DNA of 64,000 nt from Brasenia schreberi. Lineage: Eukaryota > Streptophyta > Magnoliopsida > Nymphaeales > Cabombaceae. Numbering within the stretch: position 1 is the first letter of the stretch; every line of letters begins with the position of its first letter. Made by a program: the position numbers and the translations under genes. The stretch lies in the NCBI GenBank assembly GCA_036023115.1, contig JAYKKT010000073.1, forward strand, positions 12,091,001 through 12,155,000, given 5' to 3'. Below are positions 36,111 to 48,610 of this stretch, piece after piece. The notes under the pieces were generated by a model. The model saw only the letters and a program-made list of their open reading frames with translations, did not search any database and had not been told where the DNA came from.

Positions 36111-37385
36111 GGCCATTTGGATAGTCTTTTGGGGGTTTGAGATAATGCGGTCGTTTACTAGGAAAACCCTTGTTACTAGATTACGAGGTTCTAAAGGTTA
36201 ATCAAATGGCTCACTCGTGTAACCTCTTTGATTCAAGACAGGTTCGGTTTGCCCTTGTATGGAACTTGGTCGTTTCCTTGAGTGTTTTCCATTCACGTTC
36301 TCATTTGTGTGGTTGCATCATGTCCGAATTATCCGTGTGCTTGTAAGGTTCATGGGAGAGATGGGCTCCTTTGATCTCATGAGTCTGAACCCATGGGCAA
36401 ATCAAACGTGACTCAATGCCTAAGATGAGTCACTTATTAGCAGAACCTTCCATCGTCACATTTTCAGTTGATAAATCCAAACCTCACGTTTGCTTCTTGC
36501 TTACATTGAATAACAAATATAGTGGAATGGAGCCCATGCTACACTCTCTTCCAAAGTCATTTGCATAACGACGTCTTTCAAGATTTAAGTTAGAGACTAG
36601 ATTTCATCTTCACGAGAGCTGTGATCTCACGCTTCAATCTCCAGGTAGACCTATCGATCAGAATACACTTCAAATGTCATAAAGGGCTGCAACTCTCTTT
36701 CTAGGTCTACTGAATGTAGGCATGGTATAGCAACACTGGAAGGCCAACTCTGTGTAATAGAAAGGATGCATTTCCACTGGAGGCCTTCTGGTTTTTGCTC
36801 CAAAACAATGTGGTCAAACATATGATCCCATTGAGATATTCACTCAATGATGACTATAAAAGTTCCTAATGAGTCAATAGAGGCCCCTGAGATGCTGCTG
36901 CTGGAAACACAGACACTAAAAAACTGGAGCATCTAAAAAGATTGTGTCTTCTAAGCCAGAGGCACTAAATACGTCAAAATCAGACCGTGCTAGACCAGCA
37001 GGGTCATGAAACAAGATAAGCTGGGCACTTCAGCAAGGTGAGCTATGAATAGTTCAGGATCATTTCGGCACACGCTTGTGGTTGAGTGGAACATAATATT
37101 TATGTGTATATGCACTTGTTCATCCAAGGAAAAGCTAAACATTTTGAATTCTACGCCTTAAATTTTAATTTCCTATTAAAAATCTGAAAGCACTCGTCTA
37201 TACCCTGTTCATATAACGATGGCGAGCCTGACATAAACCAGCTAGAGACTAGCCGAACCACAAGCCAGTCATCTCCTTTCCCGAACTTGGATGGAATTGG
37301 TTACTCCACAGGGTATTGAGCTTTTATATGCAGCAAAAATGAACTGTTATTGGTGATCCCATTAGAACATAACATGTTAAGCCTT
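36111..37385. other. Unassigned intergenic sequence
   Basis: No coding region, LTR, LINE or SINE signature was recognised on either strand. Confidence 0.4.
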
Positions 37386-37546
37386 TCTCACACTGAGTAG
37401 AGTCTGCTGCACAGATTCTTAGTTGGATTGTGATGTACCTTTGGTTATACCTGCATTTAACTTCAAAAGAGTTGGATCATGTTGATGGTTTCCTTCCCTT
37501 CTCTTTTTATGCCTTTCCTGGCCTCTTCTCTAATGCTCGTCCAGAA
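37386..37546 (-). mobile_element. Divergent LINE 3'-end fragment beside glycosyltransferase exon
   Basis: TTAAGCCTTTCTCACACTGAG, followed by an ACAGATTCTTAG-like block and a GTTGGATCATGTTGATGG region, parallels the LINE 3' tail. It abuts the stop codon of the glycosyltransferase exon, so it now forms that exon's 3' flank. A similar tail is at about 38112-38215. Confidence 0.5.
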
Positions 37547-38035
37547 TTACATGGTACAATTCTTTGGTGCCCTCCAAGCTAGATGAGTCAATCTTCTCTT
37601 CATTGTTGGTAGTTTAGTAAAGTTTCTCCAGTCATCAAGGACGAGTCTCAAGTCATGAATTTTGCTTTGAAGCCCAACACAACAGTTTGCATGCATTGTG
37701 CAGACCTTGTTCATGTCTTTGCTTGGCTCACAGAAGCCACCAAAGTAAGCAGTGTCAATAAATCTCATTTTGAAGCCGATGTCGTTGATGAAGTTGCCTT
37801 TCTTAACAATATCCAATACGTCTTGATCATGCAGTCCAGAGTACTGCTTGCCTGAATTGTACCAGAACTCGTAGAATCTAATCGTCCTAATGTTTGACTT
37901 CACGTACTCAAACCCTCCATTAACCCAGTTATTAAAGTCTGAGGAATTGCCCATGAATCTATCACAAGCGATTTGAAAATCTGCATCTGGAAGAAATTGT
38001 GGGAATGGGCTTCTGAACCACATTATATCTGCATC
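37547..38035 (-). pseudogene. Nucleotide-diphospho-sugar transferase (DUF271), terminal exon only
   Basis: The last exon encodes about 162 residues of a Golgi-type glycosyltransferase of the At4g15970-like (GT77-related) family. It starts at an acceptor (TTGCAG, 38041-38036) with the DxD metal/nucleotide-sugar motif (DADIMWFRSPF). The family motifs follow: WVNGGFEYVKSN, RFYEFWY, LHDQDV, the FIDTAYFGGFC loop and VCTMHANCCVGL. The stop is at 37547-37549. The frame is intact. No upstream exons were found between 38036 and the window end, because the adjacent DNA is LINE and hAT. It may be an orphan exon, or the rest may lie far away beyond SPCS1. Only the family is certain, and the acceptor sugar is unknown. 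Confidence 0.8.
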
Positions 38036-38217
38036 CTGCAAGAGTAAAAAAACAAAGTTATGCATGTTTGCTTCTTAAATACCTGCATAATGTGGGGATA
38101 CACTTATCTGGCCAACCAAAACCAAGCCTTTGGTAGGTTAGTGGATTCAGCTGCATGACTTAGTTTCTATTTTCATTTCTCATTGGTCCTACCTGCATTT
38201 ATATTCAGCTGCATAAT

Positions 38218-38423
38218 GTGGGAATCACTTGGTTCACAAGACTATTTAATGAAATATGGAGAAACCAAAAGATGCCCAAGGAATGGAGAGCGAGTACACT
38301 TGTTCTCATACATAAGAACAAGAGAGACATTCGGAATTGTGAGAATTATCGAGGTATCAAGTTAATGAAACATACTATAAAATTGCGGGAAAGAATTATC
38401 GAACGTAGGGTAAGACAAGTATT
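38218..38423 (+). mobile_element. LINE RT fragment
   Basis: It encodes the RT N-terminal block ([16 protein letters not shown] ... NYRGIKLM) in plus orientation. It joins at 38424 directly to the 5' leader of another LINE. The out-of-order junction indicates tandem truncated copies or rearrangement. Confidence 0.8.
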
Positions 38424-41069
38424 GTGGACGGGTGTGGGTAAAAAAGTTAGTCCCACTACATTGCCACCTGAATGTAGTGAAAACTTTTCAGAGAGGATCT
38501 CCGCATTTTGATTATGGACGGATGCGGGGGTAAGGAAGCTAGTCCTAGATAATAAGATTTGTATTGGTTCTTGAAATATCGGAGCATTATCCGATAAGCT
38601 AATGGAGGTGGTAGATACTATGATTCGGAGAAAGATTCATATTCTATGTTTACAAGAGACAAAATGGGTTGGAGAAAAAGCAAAGGAGATAGAGGATACA
38701 GGTTTTAAATTATGGTACTAAGGTAAAGAAAAGGCTCGAAACGGAGTTGGTATAAACATAAATAAAGATTTAAAGGAGAGTGTAGTAGACATACAACGAT
38801 ATGGTAACCGAATCATGACGTTGAAATTAGTGTTAGGAGTAGAGGTTTTGAATATAGTTTGTGTTTACGCACCCCAAGTAGGACTAGAAGATAGTATAAA
38901 GACAGTTTTTTGGGAAGAGTTAAATAAGGTGTTTCAAAAGATTCCACAAAGAGAGATGATTTGTTTAGGAAGAGATTTAAATGGACATGTCGGTAAAGAG
39001 GCATTAGGATATCAAGAGATTCATGGAAACTTTGGTTTTGGGGATATAAACGAGGAAGGTAGGGAGATTTTAAATTTTGCTATGGCATTTGATCTCTTTA
39101 TAGTCAATACAATCTTCAAAAAACGAGATGAACATTTAATTACTTATAAGAGTGGCTTATCACAAACACAAATTGATTACTTTATTTGTAGAAAAAAAGA
39201 TAGAGTGTGTTGTAAAGATTGTAAGGTAATTCCAGGAGAAAGCTTAACCACTCAACATCAACTTTTAGTTATGGATTTACAAATAAAAAATAGACAAAGA
39301 AGAAAAGAGTGCATCGAGCTATTCGGACTAAATGGTGGAACCTCAAAAGCAAGAAAGAAGATATATTTAAACAGAAAGTCCTTCAAGGAGATGTTTGGAA
39401 TTATGTGATATGTGGAACAATATGGCTATACATATTAGGAAAGTGGCGAAAGATATGTTAGGGGTATCTAAAGGAGGTGTACCGGCACAAAAAGAAGCTT
39501 GGTGGTGAAGTGAAGTAGTGCAAAATAAAATCAAGGCAAAGAGGGCATGTTACAAATTACATTATGCCAAGAAAACTAGTGAAACTTTAGAAGCTTATAA
39601 GAAAGCAAAGAAGGAAACGAAAAAGGCTGTTAGTGAAGCAAAAGCTAAGATTTGGGAGGACTTATATAAAAAACTCAACTCAAAAGAGGGTGAAAGAGAT
39701 TTTTAGGATAGCTAGGGCTAGAGATAAGAAAACTAAAGATCGTAATTATGTTAGATGCATAAAAGACGAAAAATTCTAGTGGCAAATGATGATATAAGAA
39801 ATAGATGGAAAAACTATTTTTATAATCTTTTTAATGAAAATAAAGATGTTAGTATTAGTTTAGGAGATTTAGCCAAGTCAGAAAAATATATAAACCACAA
39901 TTTCTACCAACGTATTCAAAAGAATAAAGTCAAAGAGGCTCTTAAACATACGAAGGATGGTAAATCGGTAGGACGAGATAATATTCCTATAGAAGTTTGG
40001 AAAATACTAGGAGAAATAGGAATCACTTGGCTCACAAGACTATTTAATGAAATATGGAAAAACCAAAAGATGTCCGAGGAATGGAGAGCAAGTACACTTA
40101 TACCCATATATAAGAACAAGGGAGACATTCAAAATTGTGTGAATTATCGAGGTATCAAGTTAATGAGTCATACTATGAAATTAAGGGAAAGATTTATCGA
40201 ACGTAGGTTCAGACAAGTATCAAGTACAATAGAGGACCAATTTGGATTCATGCCAAGCAGATCTACTATTGAAGTGATTCACCTTTTGAGACGTCTTATG
40301 GAACATTTTAGAGCAAAAAAGAAAGACCTTCACATGATATTTATTGATCTAGAAAAAGCTTATGATAGGATACCGAGGGAGGTTCTTTGGAGAACTTTAG
40401 AAAAAAGAGGTATCCCATTGACATATATTAACCTTATAAGAGACATGTATGATGGTGCAAAAACATGTGTGAGGACTCATGAAGGAATGGCAGACTTCTT
40501 TGATGTTAATATTGGGTTACATCAAGGATCAACTTTAAGTCCATACTTATTTATAATCGTGATGGATGAGTTAACAAAACATATTCAAGATGAAGTACCT
40601 TGGTGTATGTTATTTGCTAATGACATTGTATTAGTGGAGGACTCTAAGGAAAAAGTTAATAGAAAATTGGAACTATGGAGAGAAACATTAGAAAGCAAAG
40701 GCCTCCGACTTAGTAGAACAAAGACAGAATATATGGAATGTAAGTTTGATCATTTGGTTACTTCAGAGGACATGGAAATTAAAATTGGCACACATTGCAT
40801 TCCCCAAAAGGAAAGTTTTAAATACCTAGGGTCAATTTTTCAAAGTGATGGAAGAATTGATGGAGATGTTAAACATAGAATTAATACTGGTTGGTTAAAA
40901 TAGAGAGGAGCATAAGGTATTCTTTGTGATAAGAAGATACTATTAAAGTTAAAAGGTAAATATTATAGAGCATCAATTAGGCCTGCCATGTTTTATGGTT
41001 CTAAGTGTTGGGCAGTTAATCATCAACATGTACAAAAGATGTCTGTGACAGAAATGAAGATGTTGAGAT
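38424..41069 (+). mobile_element. RTE-like LINE, plus orientation, 3' end missing
   Basis: From the 5' leader it runs through the AP endonuclease (start GSWNIGALSDK near 38560; 38815-39408 holds CLGRDLNGHVG and a [10 protein letters not shown] stretch), the Lys-rich linker (39518-39706) and RT (39755-40903, 382 residues). The RT has [20 protein letters not shown] and [11 protein letters not shown], but FANDIVL where the catalytic FADD is expected. It breaks off at about 41069 in the C-terminal domain, where an opposite-strand LINE 3' end begins. A frameshift near 39400 and several stops make it inactive. Confidence 0.9.
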
Positions 41070-41958
41070 AAGCCTTTTCCCATACTAGACGAGGTCGGCT
41101 ACATGGATTCTTTGTTTCCACAGATCCCTATCGTGTGCCATGTTAGCAGTTAACTTCCAATAAGCTAGATCATTCTTTATAGTTTCTTTCCAACACTTTT
41201 GTGGTCGTCCTCTACCTCTTTCAATATTTTCCAAATTTAGTTTTTCTAACCTTCTTATCGGTTCTTCTTTTGATCTTCTTTCTATATGTCCAAACCATCT
41301 TAAACGATGTTCTCTCATTTTATCCTCTATCGGTGCCACTCCTAATTTGTTTCTAATAACCTCATTATGTATACGGTCTTTTCTTGTATGACCACTCATC
41401 CATCTCAACATCTTCATTTCTGTCACAGACATCTTTGTACATGTTGATGATTAACTGCCCAACACTCAGAACCATAAAACATGACAGGCCTAATTGGTGC
41501 TCTATAATATTTATCTTTTAATTTTAATGGTATCTTCTTATCACAAAGAATACCGGATGCTCCTCTTCATTTTAACCAACCAGCATTAATTCTATGTGTA
41601 ACATCTCCATCAATTCTTCCATCACTCTGAAAAATTGATCCTAGGTATTTAAAACTTTCCTTTTGGGGAATGTAATGTGTGCCAATTTTAATTTCTATGT
41701 CCTCTGAAGTAGCCAAATGATCAAACTTACATTCCATATATTTTGTCTTTGTTCTACTAAGTCAGAGGCCTTTGCTTTCTAATGTTCTCTCCATAGTTCC
41801 AATTTCCTATTAACTTTTTCCTTAGACTCCTCCACTAATACAATGTCATCTGCAAATAACATACACCAAGGTACTTCATCTTGAATATGTTTTGTTAACT
41901 CATCCATCACCATTACAAATAAGTATGGACTTAAAGTTGATCCTTGATGTAACCCAAT

Positions 41959-44900
41959 CAGTGTTGTCTGACGCGTATCGTATCGTGTATCGTTGGGCTC
42001 CACGATACGGGTGTATCGTATCGTATCGTATTGTACTTTAATATTAAAATAATGCAAAAATTAATTAAAAATCAATAAAAATTAGTAAAAATCCGAAAAA
42101 AAATAAAAAAAATCAGGAAAAATCTGGTAATTGCTTTAAATTCATATACTGTAAGTTTAGTACAGATTGAGCATTCAACATTGAACAATTACATCTCAAT
42201 TTACATATTTTGAATTCAGAAAATGAAATACACATTACAGACACAGTTACATTTTACAAATTATAATCAGGATCATCAACTAAATAATCTTCATTTTTTC
42301 CTTGTTGTAGATCCTCATCATCATCATCAGCGACACCTTCTTCTTGAAAATCGAATTCTTCATCTCCTTGATATTGTTGTTGCGCTCCTTCCAAATTAAT
42401 CCAAGCAACGTCTTCTTCATTTAGGAGGGCATTTTCTTCAGTGTCTTCCATAACCCAATCTTCTACTATATCAAAATTATCCAAACTTATTGGATCGAAG
42501 TGACTTTCTTCTCTATTTACTTTTTTTAATTGCCTACGACAAACAAAGATAAACAATTAGTAAATAATATTAACAATTGAAGACTAAAGTTAAACTATAT
42601 TGAATTGAAAATTTGAAAGTAATACAACATTACCTTTCACGAAGGCACATGTTACAACGAATATAAACTAAATCATTTAGTCTTTTGTGTTCCAACCTAT
42701 TGCGCTTCTTTGTATGGATGTGTTCAAAAACAGTCCAATTTCCTTCACAACATGTTGTACTACAGGTTTGGCATAAGACTCTCACTGTAAAATCTTTAAG
42801 GTTTGGACAATCAGTTCCAAACCTATTCCACCAAACATCTGTAGAAAAAGACAAACATTATAGACATAATCCACAGTAATGTAAGATGAAACTTAAATAT
42901 GAAAATAAACAATTTACCAAGACGCATCGTACTGCGGTTACGAATTGCAACAGGAAAACCCATTAAGTGAAGAGCATTATCATATATCTCTATCTCTCGA
43001 TGTATCGCATCTGCTATGCTCTCATCAGGGACTAATCTGTCCATGCATTCAATGATTCCTCGATTAACCTCACCGTCCCTTTTGAAGGTTGCTGAGTACC
43101 TCAATGATGGGTTTAGATAGTAGGTTGCTGCATGAATAGGCTGATGCAATTGTTTATTCCATCTACTATCAATTATTTTCCATACGGGCACATAATCTCT
43201 TTTTTTTCCATTAAAGTTATTTTTGATTGCTTCTTTTGCCCTGTCCATGGCTTCATAAAGGTAGTCCATAGATGGTTTCTCCTCGCTATCAGCCAATCTC
43301 AAAACTTTCACTAAAGGACAAGTAATTTTCAATAATATGATACATGCATTCCAAAATGAACTTCTAAAAACCGTTTCTGCAATCTCATTCAACTTTTTGT
43401 TCCTTATGTTTTGAGGCAACTCTGCAAATTGTTGTCACTCATCTGAGGAGAACATTCTCTTTAAAGCTTGCTTCTGTCTTACAACACTCTTTACAAATAA
43501 GAAGTTTGTTGCGAACCGAGTTGCAGCTATGCGAAGAAGCTCTGCACCTTCTGTGTATCTCCTCATCATACACAAAACAAATGCATGGTTGTAAATGAAT
43601 TTTGTAATATCTTGGCAACACTCAGTTGCTGCATTTATTTCATCCGTCTCACCAATGTCCTCGAGGATGAGATCTAAACAATGGGTTGCACATGGTGTCC
43701 AGTAGAAAGTCTAATAAATATCAGCTAACTCCTTTCCAGCTGCTTTGTAGTTAGCTGCATTATCTGTAATCAATTGGACTACATTTTCTAGCCCAACCTC
43801 CTGTATAACCTTATCAAATTCCTCTCGTAGGATCTCTGCAGTATGCCTCTCCTCTGACATATTTAGAGATCTCAAAAACATGAGTCCTTTAGGACAATAT
43901 ACAAGAAAGTTTAGCAATGTTCTTTCTCGCCTATCGGTCCATCTATCTGCCATGATAGTGCATCCTGTTTCCTTCCACGATTGTCTCAAAGTCGAACAGT
44001 ATTGCTGCACTTCAATCACGGTCTGATCTAATATCTTCCCTCTCAACTTCTGATAAGAGGGCATCCTGTATCCTGGATCAATGTTAGCAATTACATCTGC
44101 CATTGCTTGAAAATAAAAACTGTTTGCTGCATTAAATGGAATGCATGCATCATAAAACCATCTGCCCACTGCAAGGTCTGCTTGATCGTGCAGTTGTTCT
44201 GAAGCCATAGCAGCACGAATTCCTGGCTGAGCACCAGGTGTAGTGGAAGGAGGAAAGAACGAATGTATGCTAGAAGAAGAAGCTCTTCCTCTACTCCTTC
44301 CTGAACTTCCTCTTCTACCACCTCCAAAGTCTTCAGCTGCAACCCTCTTTCCTCTGCTAGGTGCTCGCGAACTGCTACTACCAATATTTATTCTAGCATC
44401 TGAAGGTAAACTATCAGTGAATCCAACTCCAGTGGCAGTAGCATCATCAGCTTCTTCACACATCTGGAAATCATCCTTTTGTTGTCTCCTTTCCTGTATG
44501 CTCTCAATCATCTGCAAGCATTGCCATTTAATACCTTCTGGCACACTTCTAACTCTGCCTGTGCATGGAGCAACTTCTTTTCTGGTTCCTGCTAGGTGGT
44601 GTTTCAACATTGAAATTCCACCACTAACCACATTTTCACAAAATAAACATCTGATTTTTAACCTTGAACCCTCAACTGGTATACCCCACTGCCATTACGG
44701 ATCATCAGACTTTGAATGAGAGTCTCTACCACCCCTTCCTGCCATCTCAATGGAGTACTTTAATTCAAACAAAAACCTGAAAATAAAAGCACTTCGTAAA
44801 TCCCCCAATCTTCAAATAACACTCAAATCGAGTGTCTCACACTTCATGAATGCAATAAAAATCATATACAAACACTTAATAACTTCATATTTTGTCATTA

Positions 44901-45237
44901 AAAGAAATGAAATAACAAAAAAACAATAAATATAAAAAGAAAAAATAGAAAAAACATTCAAAATATACCTAAATCTGAGTTTGGAGGCTTGGACGGACAC
45001 CATAGGGCACGATTTTAGAGCTTTGAACACCAAGGAGGTGAAAACCGACTCTTAGGGAGCTTGAGGAATCCAAAAGGAGGGAGGAAACCCGTGAAAAATC
45101 GTGAGTTTCTCTCGGGCCGGGACCCTTTATAAGGGTCCCAAGGTGTATCGCACGATACGGTGCAATACAGGCCCCCGTATCGTATCGTGGTCATATCGCA
45201 CCGTATCGTATGATACGGTGCGATACGGACAACACTG
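41959..45237 (-). mobile_element. hAT transposon copy A (3,279 bp), inserted in LINE RT
   Basis: The ends are CAGTGTTGTCTG and CGGACAACACTG (imperfect terminal inverted repeats), with a perfect 8-bp target duplication AACCCAAT at 41951-41958 and 45238-45245. Both length and duplication are diagnostic of hAT. Subterminal DNA at both ends is packed with TATCG/CGATA motifs (41970-42035 and 45148-45230), likely transposase-binding arrays. The transposase is on the minus strand. It is nearly identical throughout to copy B at 54788-58067. Confidence 0.96.
42254..44745 (-). pseudogene. hAT transposase of copy A (3 in-frame stops)
   Basis: The start (MAGRGG) is at 44745. Domains on the minus strand are: a BED-type zinc finger (CLFCEK ... 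HHLAG, about 44680-44590); a Ser/Arg-rich linker; a DUF659/RNase-H-like region (DRWTDRRERT, LITDNAANYKAAG) with the [14 protein letters not shown] segment; a helical insert; and a C-terminal hAT dimerisation exon (42630-42840). The gene ends in a strongly acidic exon (42254-42530). Introns are inferred at about 42840-42918 and 42542-42630. Stops interrupt it at 44695-44697 (TAA), 43711-43713 (TAG) and 43435-43437 (TGA). At each of these sites copy B has a sense codon. Confidence 0.88.
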
Positions 45238-47267
45238 AACCCAATATTAACTTCAAAGAAGTCTGTCGTTCCTTCATGAGTCCTCACACATGTTTTTGCA
45301 CCATCATACATGTCTCTTATAAAGTTAATATATGTCAAAGGGATACCTCTTTTTTCCAAAGTTCTCCAAAGAACCTCCCTCGGTACCCTATCATAAGCTT
45401 TTTCTAGATCGATAAATATCATGTGAAGGTCTTTCTTTTTTGCTCTAAAATGTTCCATAAGACGTCTCAAAAGGTGAATCGCTTCAATAGTAGATCTGCC
45501 TGTCATGAATCCAAATTGGTTCTCTGTTGTACTTGATACTTGTCTTAACCTACGTTCGATAATTCTTTCCCATAATTTCATAGTATGACTCATTAACTTG
45601 ATACCTCGATAATTCGCACAATTTTGAATGTCTCTCTTGTTCTTATATATGGGTATAAGTGTACTTGCTCTCCATTCCTCGAGCATCTTTTGGTTTTTCC
45701 ATATTTCATTAAATAGTCTTGTGAGTCAAGTGATTCTTATTTCTCCTAGTATTTTCCAAACTTCTATAGGAATATTATCTGGTCCTACCGATTTACCACC
45801 CTTCATATGTTTAAGAGCCTCTTTGACTTCATTCTTTTAAATACGTCGGTAGAAATTATGGTTTATATATTTTTCTAACTTGGCTAAATCTCCTAAACTA
45901 ATACTAACATCTTTATTTTCCTTAAAAAGATTATAAAAATAGTTTTTCCATCTATTTCTTATATCATCATTTGCCACTAGAATTTTTTCATCATCGTCTT
46001 TTATGCATCTAACATAATTAAGATCTTTAGTTTTCTTATCTCTAGCCCTAGCTATCCTACAAATATCTCTTTCACCCTCTTTTGAGTTGAGTTTTTTATA
46101 TAAGTCCTCCCAAATCTTAGCTTTTGCTTCACTAACGGCCTTTTTCGCTTCCTTCTTTGGTTTCTTATAAGCTTCTAAAGTTTTACTAGTTTTCTTAGCA
46201 TAATGTAATTTGTAACATGCTCTCTTTGCCTTGATTTTATTTTGTACTACTTCACTCCACCACCAAGCTTCTTTTTGTGCCGGTACACCTCCCTTAGATA
46301 CCCCTAACACATCTTTCGCCACTTTCCTAATATGTATAGCCATATTATTCCACATATTACAGGGTGTACCAACATAATTCCAAACATCTCCTTGAAGGAC
46401 TTTCTGTTTAAATATATCTTCTTTCTCGCATTTGAGGTTCCACCATTTAGTCTGAATAGCTCGATTCACTCTTTTCTTCTTTGTCCATTTTTTTATTTGT
46501 AAATCCATAACTAAAAATTGATGTTGGGTGGTTAGGCTTTCTCCTGGAATTACCTTACAATCTTTACAACATGCTCTATCTTTTTTTCTACAAATAAAGT
46601 AATCAATTTGTGTTTGTGATAAGCCACTCTTATAAGTAATTAAATGTTCATCTCGTTTTTTGAAGATTGTATTGACTATAAAGAGATCAAATGACATAGC
46701 AAAATTTAAAATCTCCCTACCTTCCTCATTTATATCCCCAAAACCAAAGTTTTCATGAATCCCTTGATATCCTAATGCCTCTTTACCGACATGTCCACTT
46801 AAATCTCCTCCTAAACAAATCATCTCCCTTTGTGGAATCTTTTGAAACACCTTATCTAACTCTTCCCACAAAACTGTCTTTATACTATCTTCTAGTCCTA
46901 CTTGGGGTGCGTAAGCATAAACTATATTCAAAACCTATGCTCCTAACACTAATTTCAACGTCATGATTCGGTCACCATATCGTTGTATGTCTACTACACT
47001 CTCCTTTAAATCTTTATTTATGATAATACTAACTCCGTTTCGAGCCTTTTCTTTACGTGAGTACTATAATTTAAAACCTGTATCCTCTATCTCCTTTGCT
47101 TTTCTCCAACCCATTTTGTCTCTTGTAAACATAGAATATGAATCTTTCTCCGAATCATAGTATCTACCACCTCCATTAGCTTACCCGATAATGTTTCGAT
47201 ATTCCAAGAACCAATACGAATTTTATTATCTAAGACTAACTTCCTTACCCCCTGCATCCATCCATAA

Positions 47268-48065
47268 CCGTCAGCCTACGAATCTAATCCCGATAATGAT
47301 CATTCCTCCTTTTCGTAAAGAGAGGAACAATGACATCTTAACGTTACTATATAGTATAATAGCAATCATAAGGTAATGGAAGGTGAGGAGACTTGTTTCG
47401 CAAGGCACTTTAAAGGACTATAGACTATAATAGTGTGAAGCAAATCAAGCTTGTAAAGCCTTGCGAAACGAACCTCCGCTTCCTCACAACTTACTGCTAC
47501 ATAGAAATGGTAAGGCAAGGTAAGGAGGCTTGTTTTACAAGAAGCTCCAATTTGAGAGCATAGCAGCTGCTGAAGAAACGCAGAGCCAGAAAGAAGAGTG
47601 GGTTGGGATGGTAGGACCCTTTCTTCCACTGTTTCTTGGACCTTAGGGATGGTAATTTCAGACACGACCAGAAAACCCAAAACGAAAATGAAAAGTCCGT
47701 GCTCGTGCCCACACAAATGGTAAAAAAGAAAAAATGGGTCATGTTTGGGTTGACCGGTGCATAAAATAACAGATGTATGTATGAACTGGGCCACCATCTA
47801 ATAGACATCATGGCATCATCATCACCCTTGATCTCTTGAATGGATGATCATGATCTTAGAACACCAATAGTTGCTGGTATGACGGACCACCTGATCTGCT
47901 TTCTTGCTTTAAGTTTATCATTACCTACTGTCTTTTTTTTCCATAATGCAGCCTCGGATTCTATTTGTCTCCACAAATCTCTCTTTCTAAGGAATCCACC
48001 ATGAGCTGAAACCTTCTCAAATCTCCCTCAAGACTCTCACAAAAAATTGAGTTAACAAGCACTCA
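47268..48065. other. Unassigned intergenic sequence
   Basis: No gene was recognised. Overlapping minus-strand open stretches around 47366-47811 have no domain resemblance and are probably chance. Confidence 0.4.
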
Positions 48066-48175
48066 GAGTGATAGCTCACCTGGTTAGGGACTCACCTCAC
48101 AAGTTGTAGGTCATGAGTACGATACCTGGGGTATACTTGAATTCGGCCTCCCCAAAATAAGGGCATCGTAAATAT
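48066..48175 (+). repeat. tRNA-derived SINE
   Basis: The A box GATAGCTCACCTGG (about 48070-48083) and the B-box-like GGTCATGAGTACGATACC (about 48109-48126) are followed by a short body with TTCGGCCTCCCCAAAATAAG. It is the same family as 34915-34995 and 35489-35615. Confidence 0.6.
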
Positions 48176-48339
48176 CTCAAGAATAAATTGTACCATACCA
48201 TACTACATGGTACGAACATGGTCTCTTCATTTAATGAAGAAAAATAGTTTAAAAATTAATTTCTGAAAAACATTTGAAAACACGAAAATGATACAATAAT
48301 ATCATACAGTATGATGTGTAACGTACCGATAAATGGGCA

Positions 48340-48610
48340 CAGAGAGAGAGAGAGAGAGAGGAAACATAGCTAATTTTTATGGATTCATGCAGACATGGCC
48401 AATTCAAAACCAAAACCAAACTGGTTTGGAAACCAACCGAACCAGCAGTTCTAGCCATCAATTTCAGTTCTGTTTACAATTCCTTTTCTTTTTGGGGGGG
48501 ATATATTTACCTTTTCTCAGGTTTTGGTTCTATTATGGTTCATGGTTGTGGGAGAGACCCACGGTTCCAAACCACCAATAGTGGTTTATCTGAAACCGGC
48601 CATATCTAGA
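48340..48610 (+). repeat. (GA)n tract and AACCGG-type dispersed repeat
   Basis: A (GA)n microsatellite at 48340-48361 is followed by a region with GAAACCAACCGAACCAGCAG and GAAACCGGCC. It resembles 32200-32560 and 62690-62960. Confidence 0.4.

Larger units (their letters stand above)
41070..47267 (-). mobile_element. RTE-like LINE, minus orientation, interrupted by hAT
   Basis: The 3' tail at 41070 lacks the (CAA)n run. The C-terminal domain is 41085-41432, the RT palm with intact FADDIVL is at 41779-41950, and a 3.28-kb hAT is inserted at 41959-45237. The RT resumes at 45246-45686 ([10 protein letters not shown]), followed by the linker and endonuclease 45837-46931 (364 open residues, with CLGGDLSGHVG) and the leader to 47267. 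The endonuclease frame is the longest in the window. Together with the LINE at 38424-41069 it forms a long inverted repeat. Confidence 0.92.

Noticed and set aside
44243..44719. 158-codon plus-strand open frame over hAT copy A
   Set aside because: It is antisense to the transposase linker and BED finger, and the same shadow appears in copy B.
47366..47811. Two overlapping minus-strand ORFs (143 and 104 codons)
   Set aside because: There are no domain motifs and no splice or promoter context, and the two frames overlap each other.
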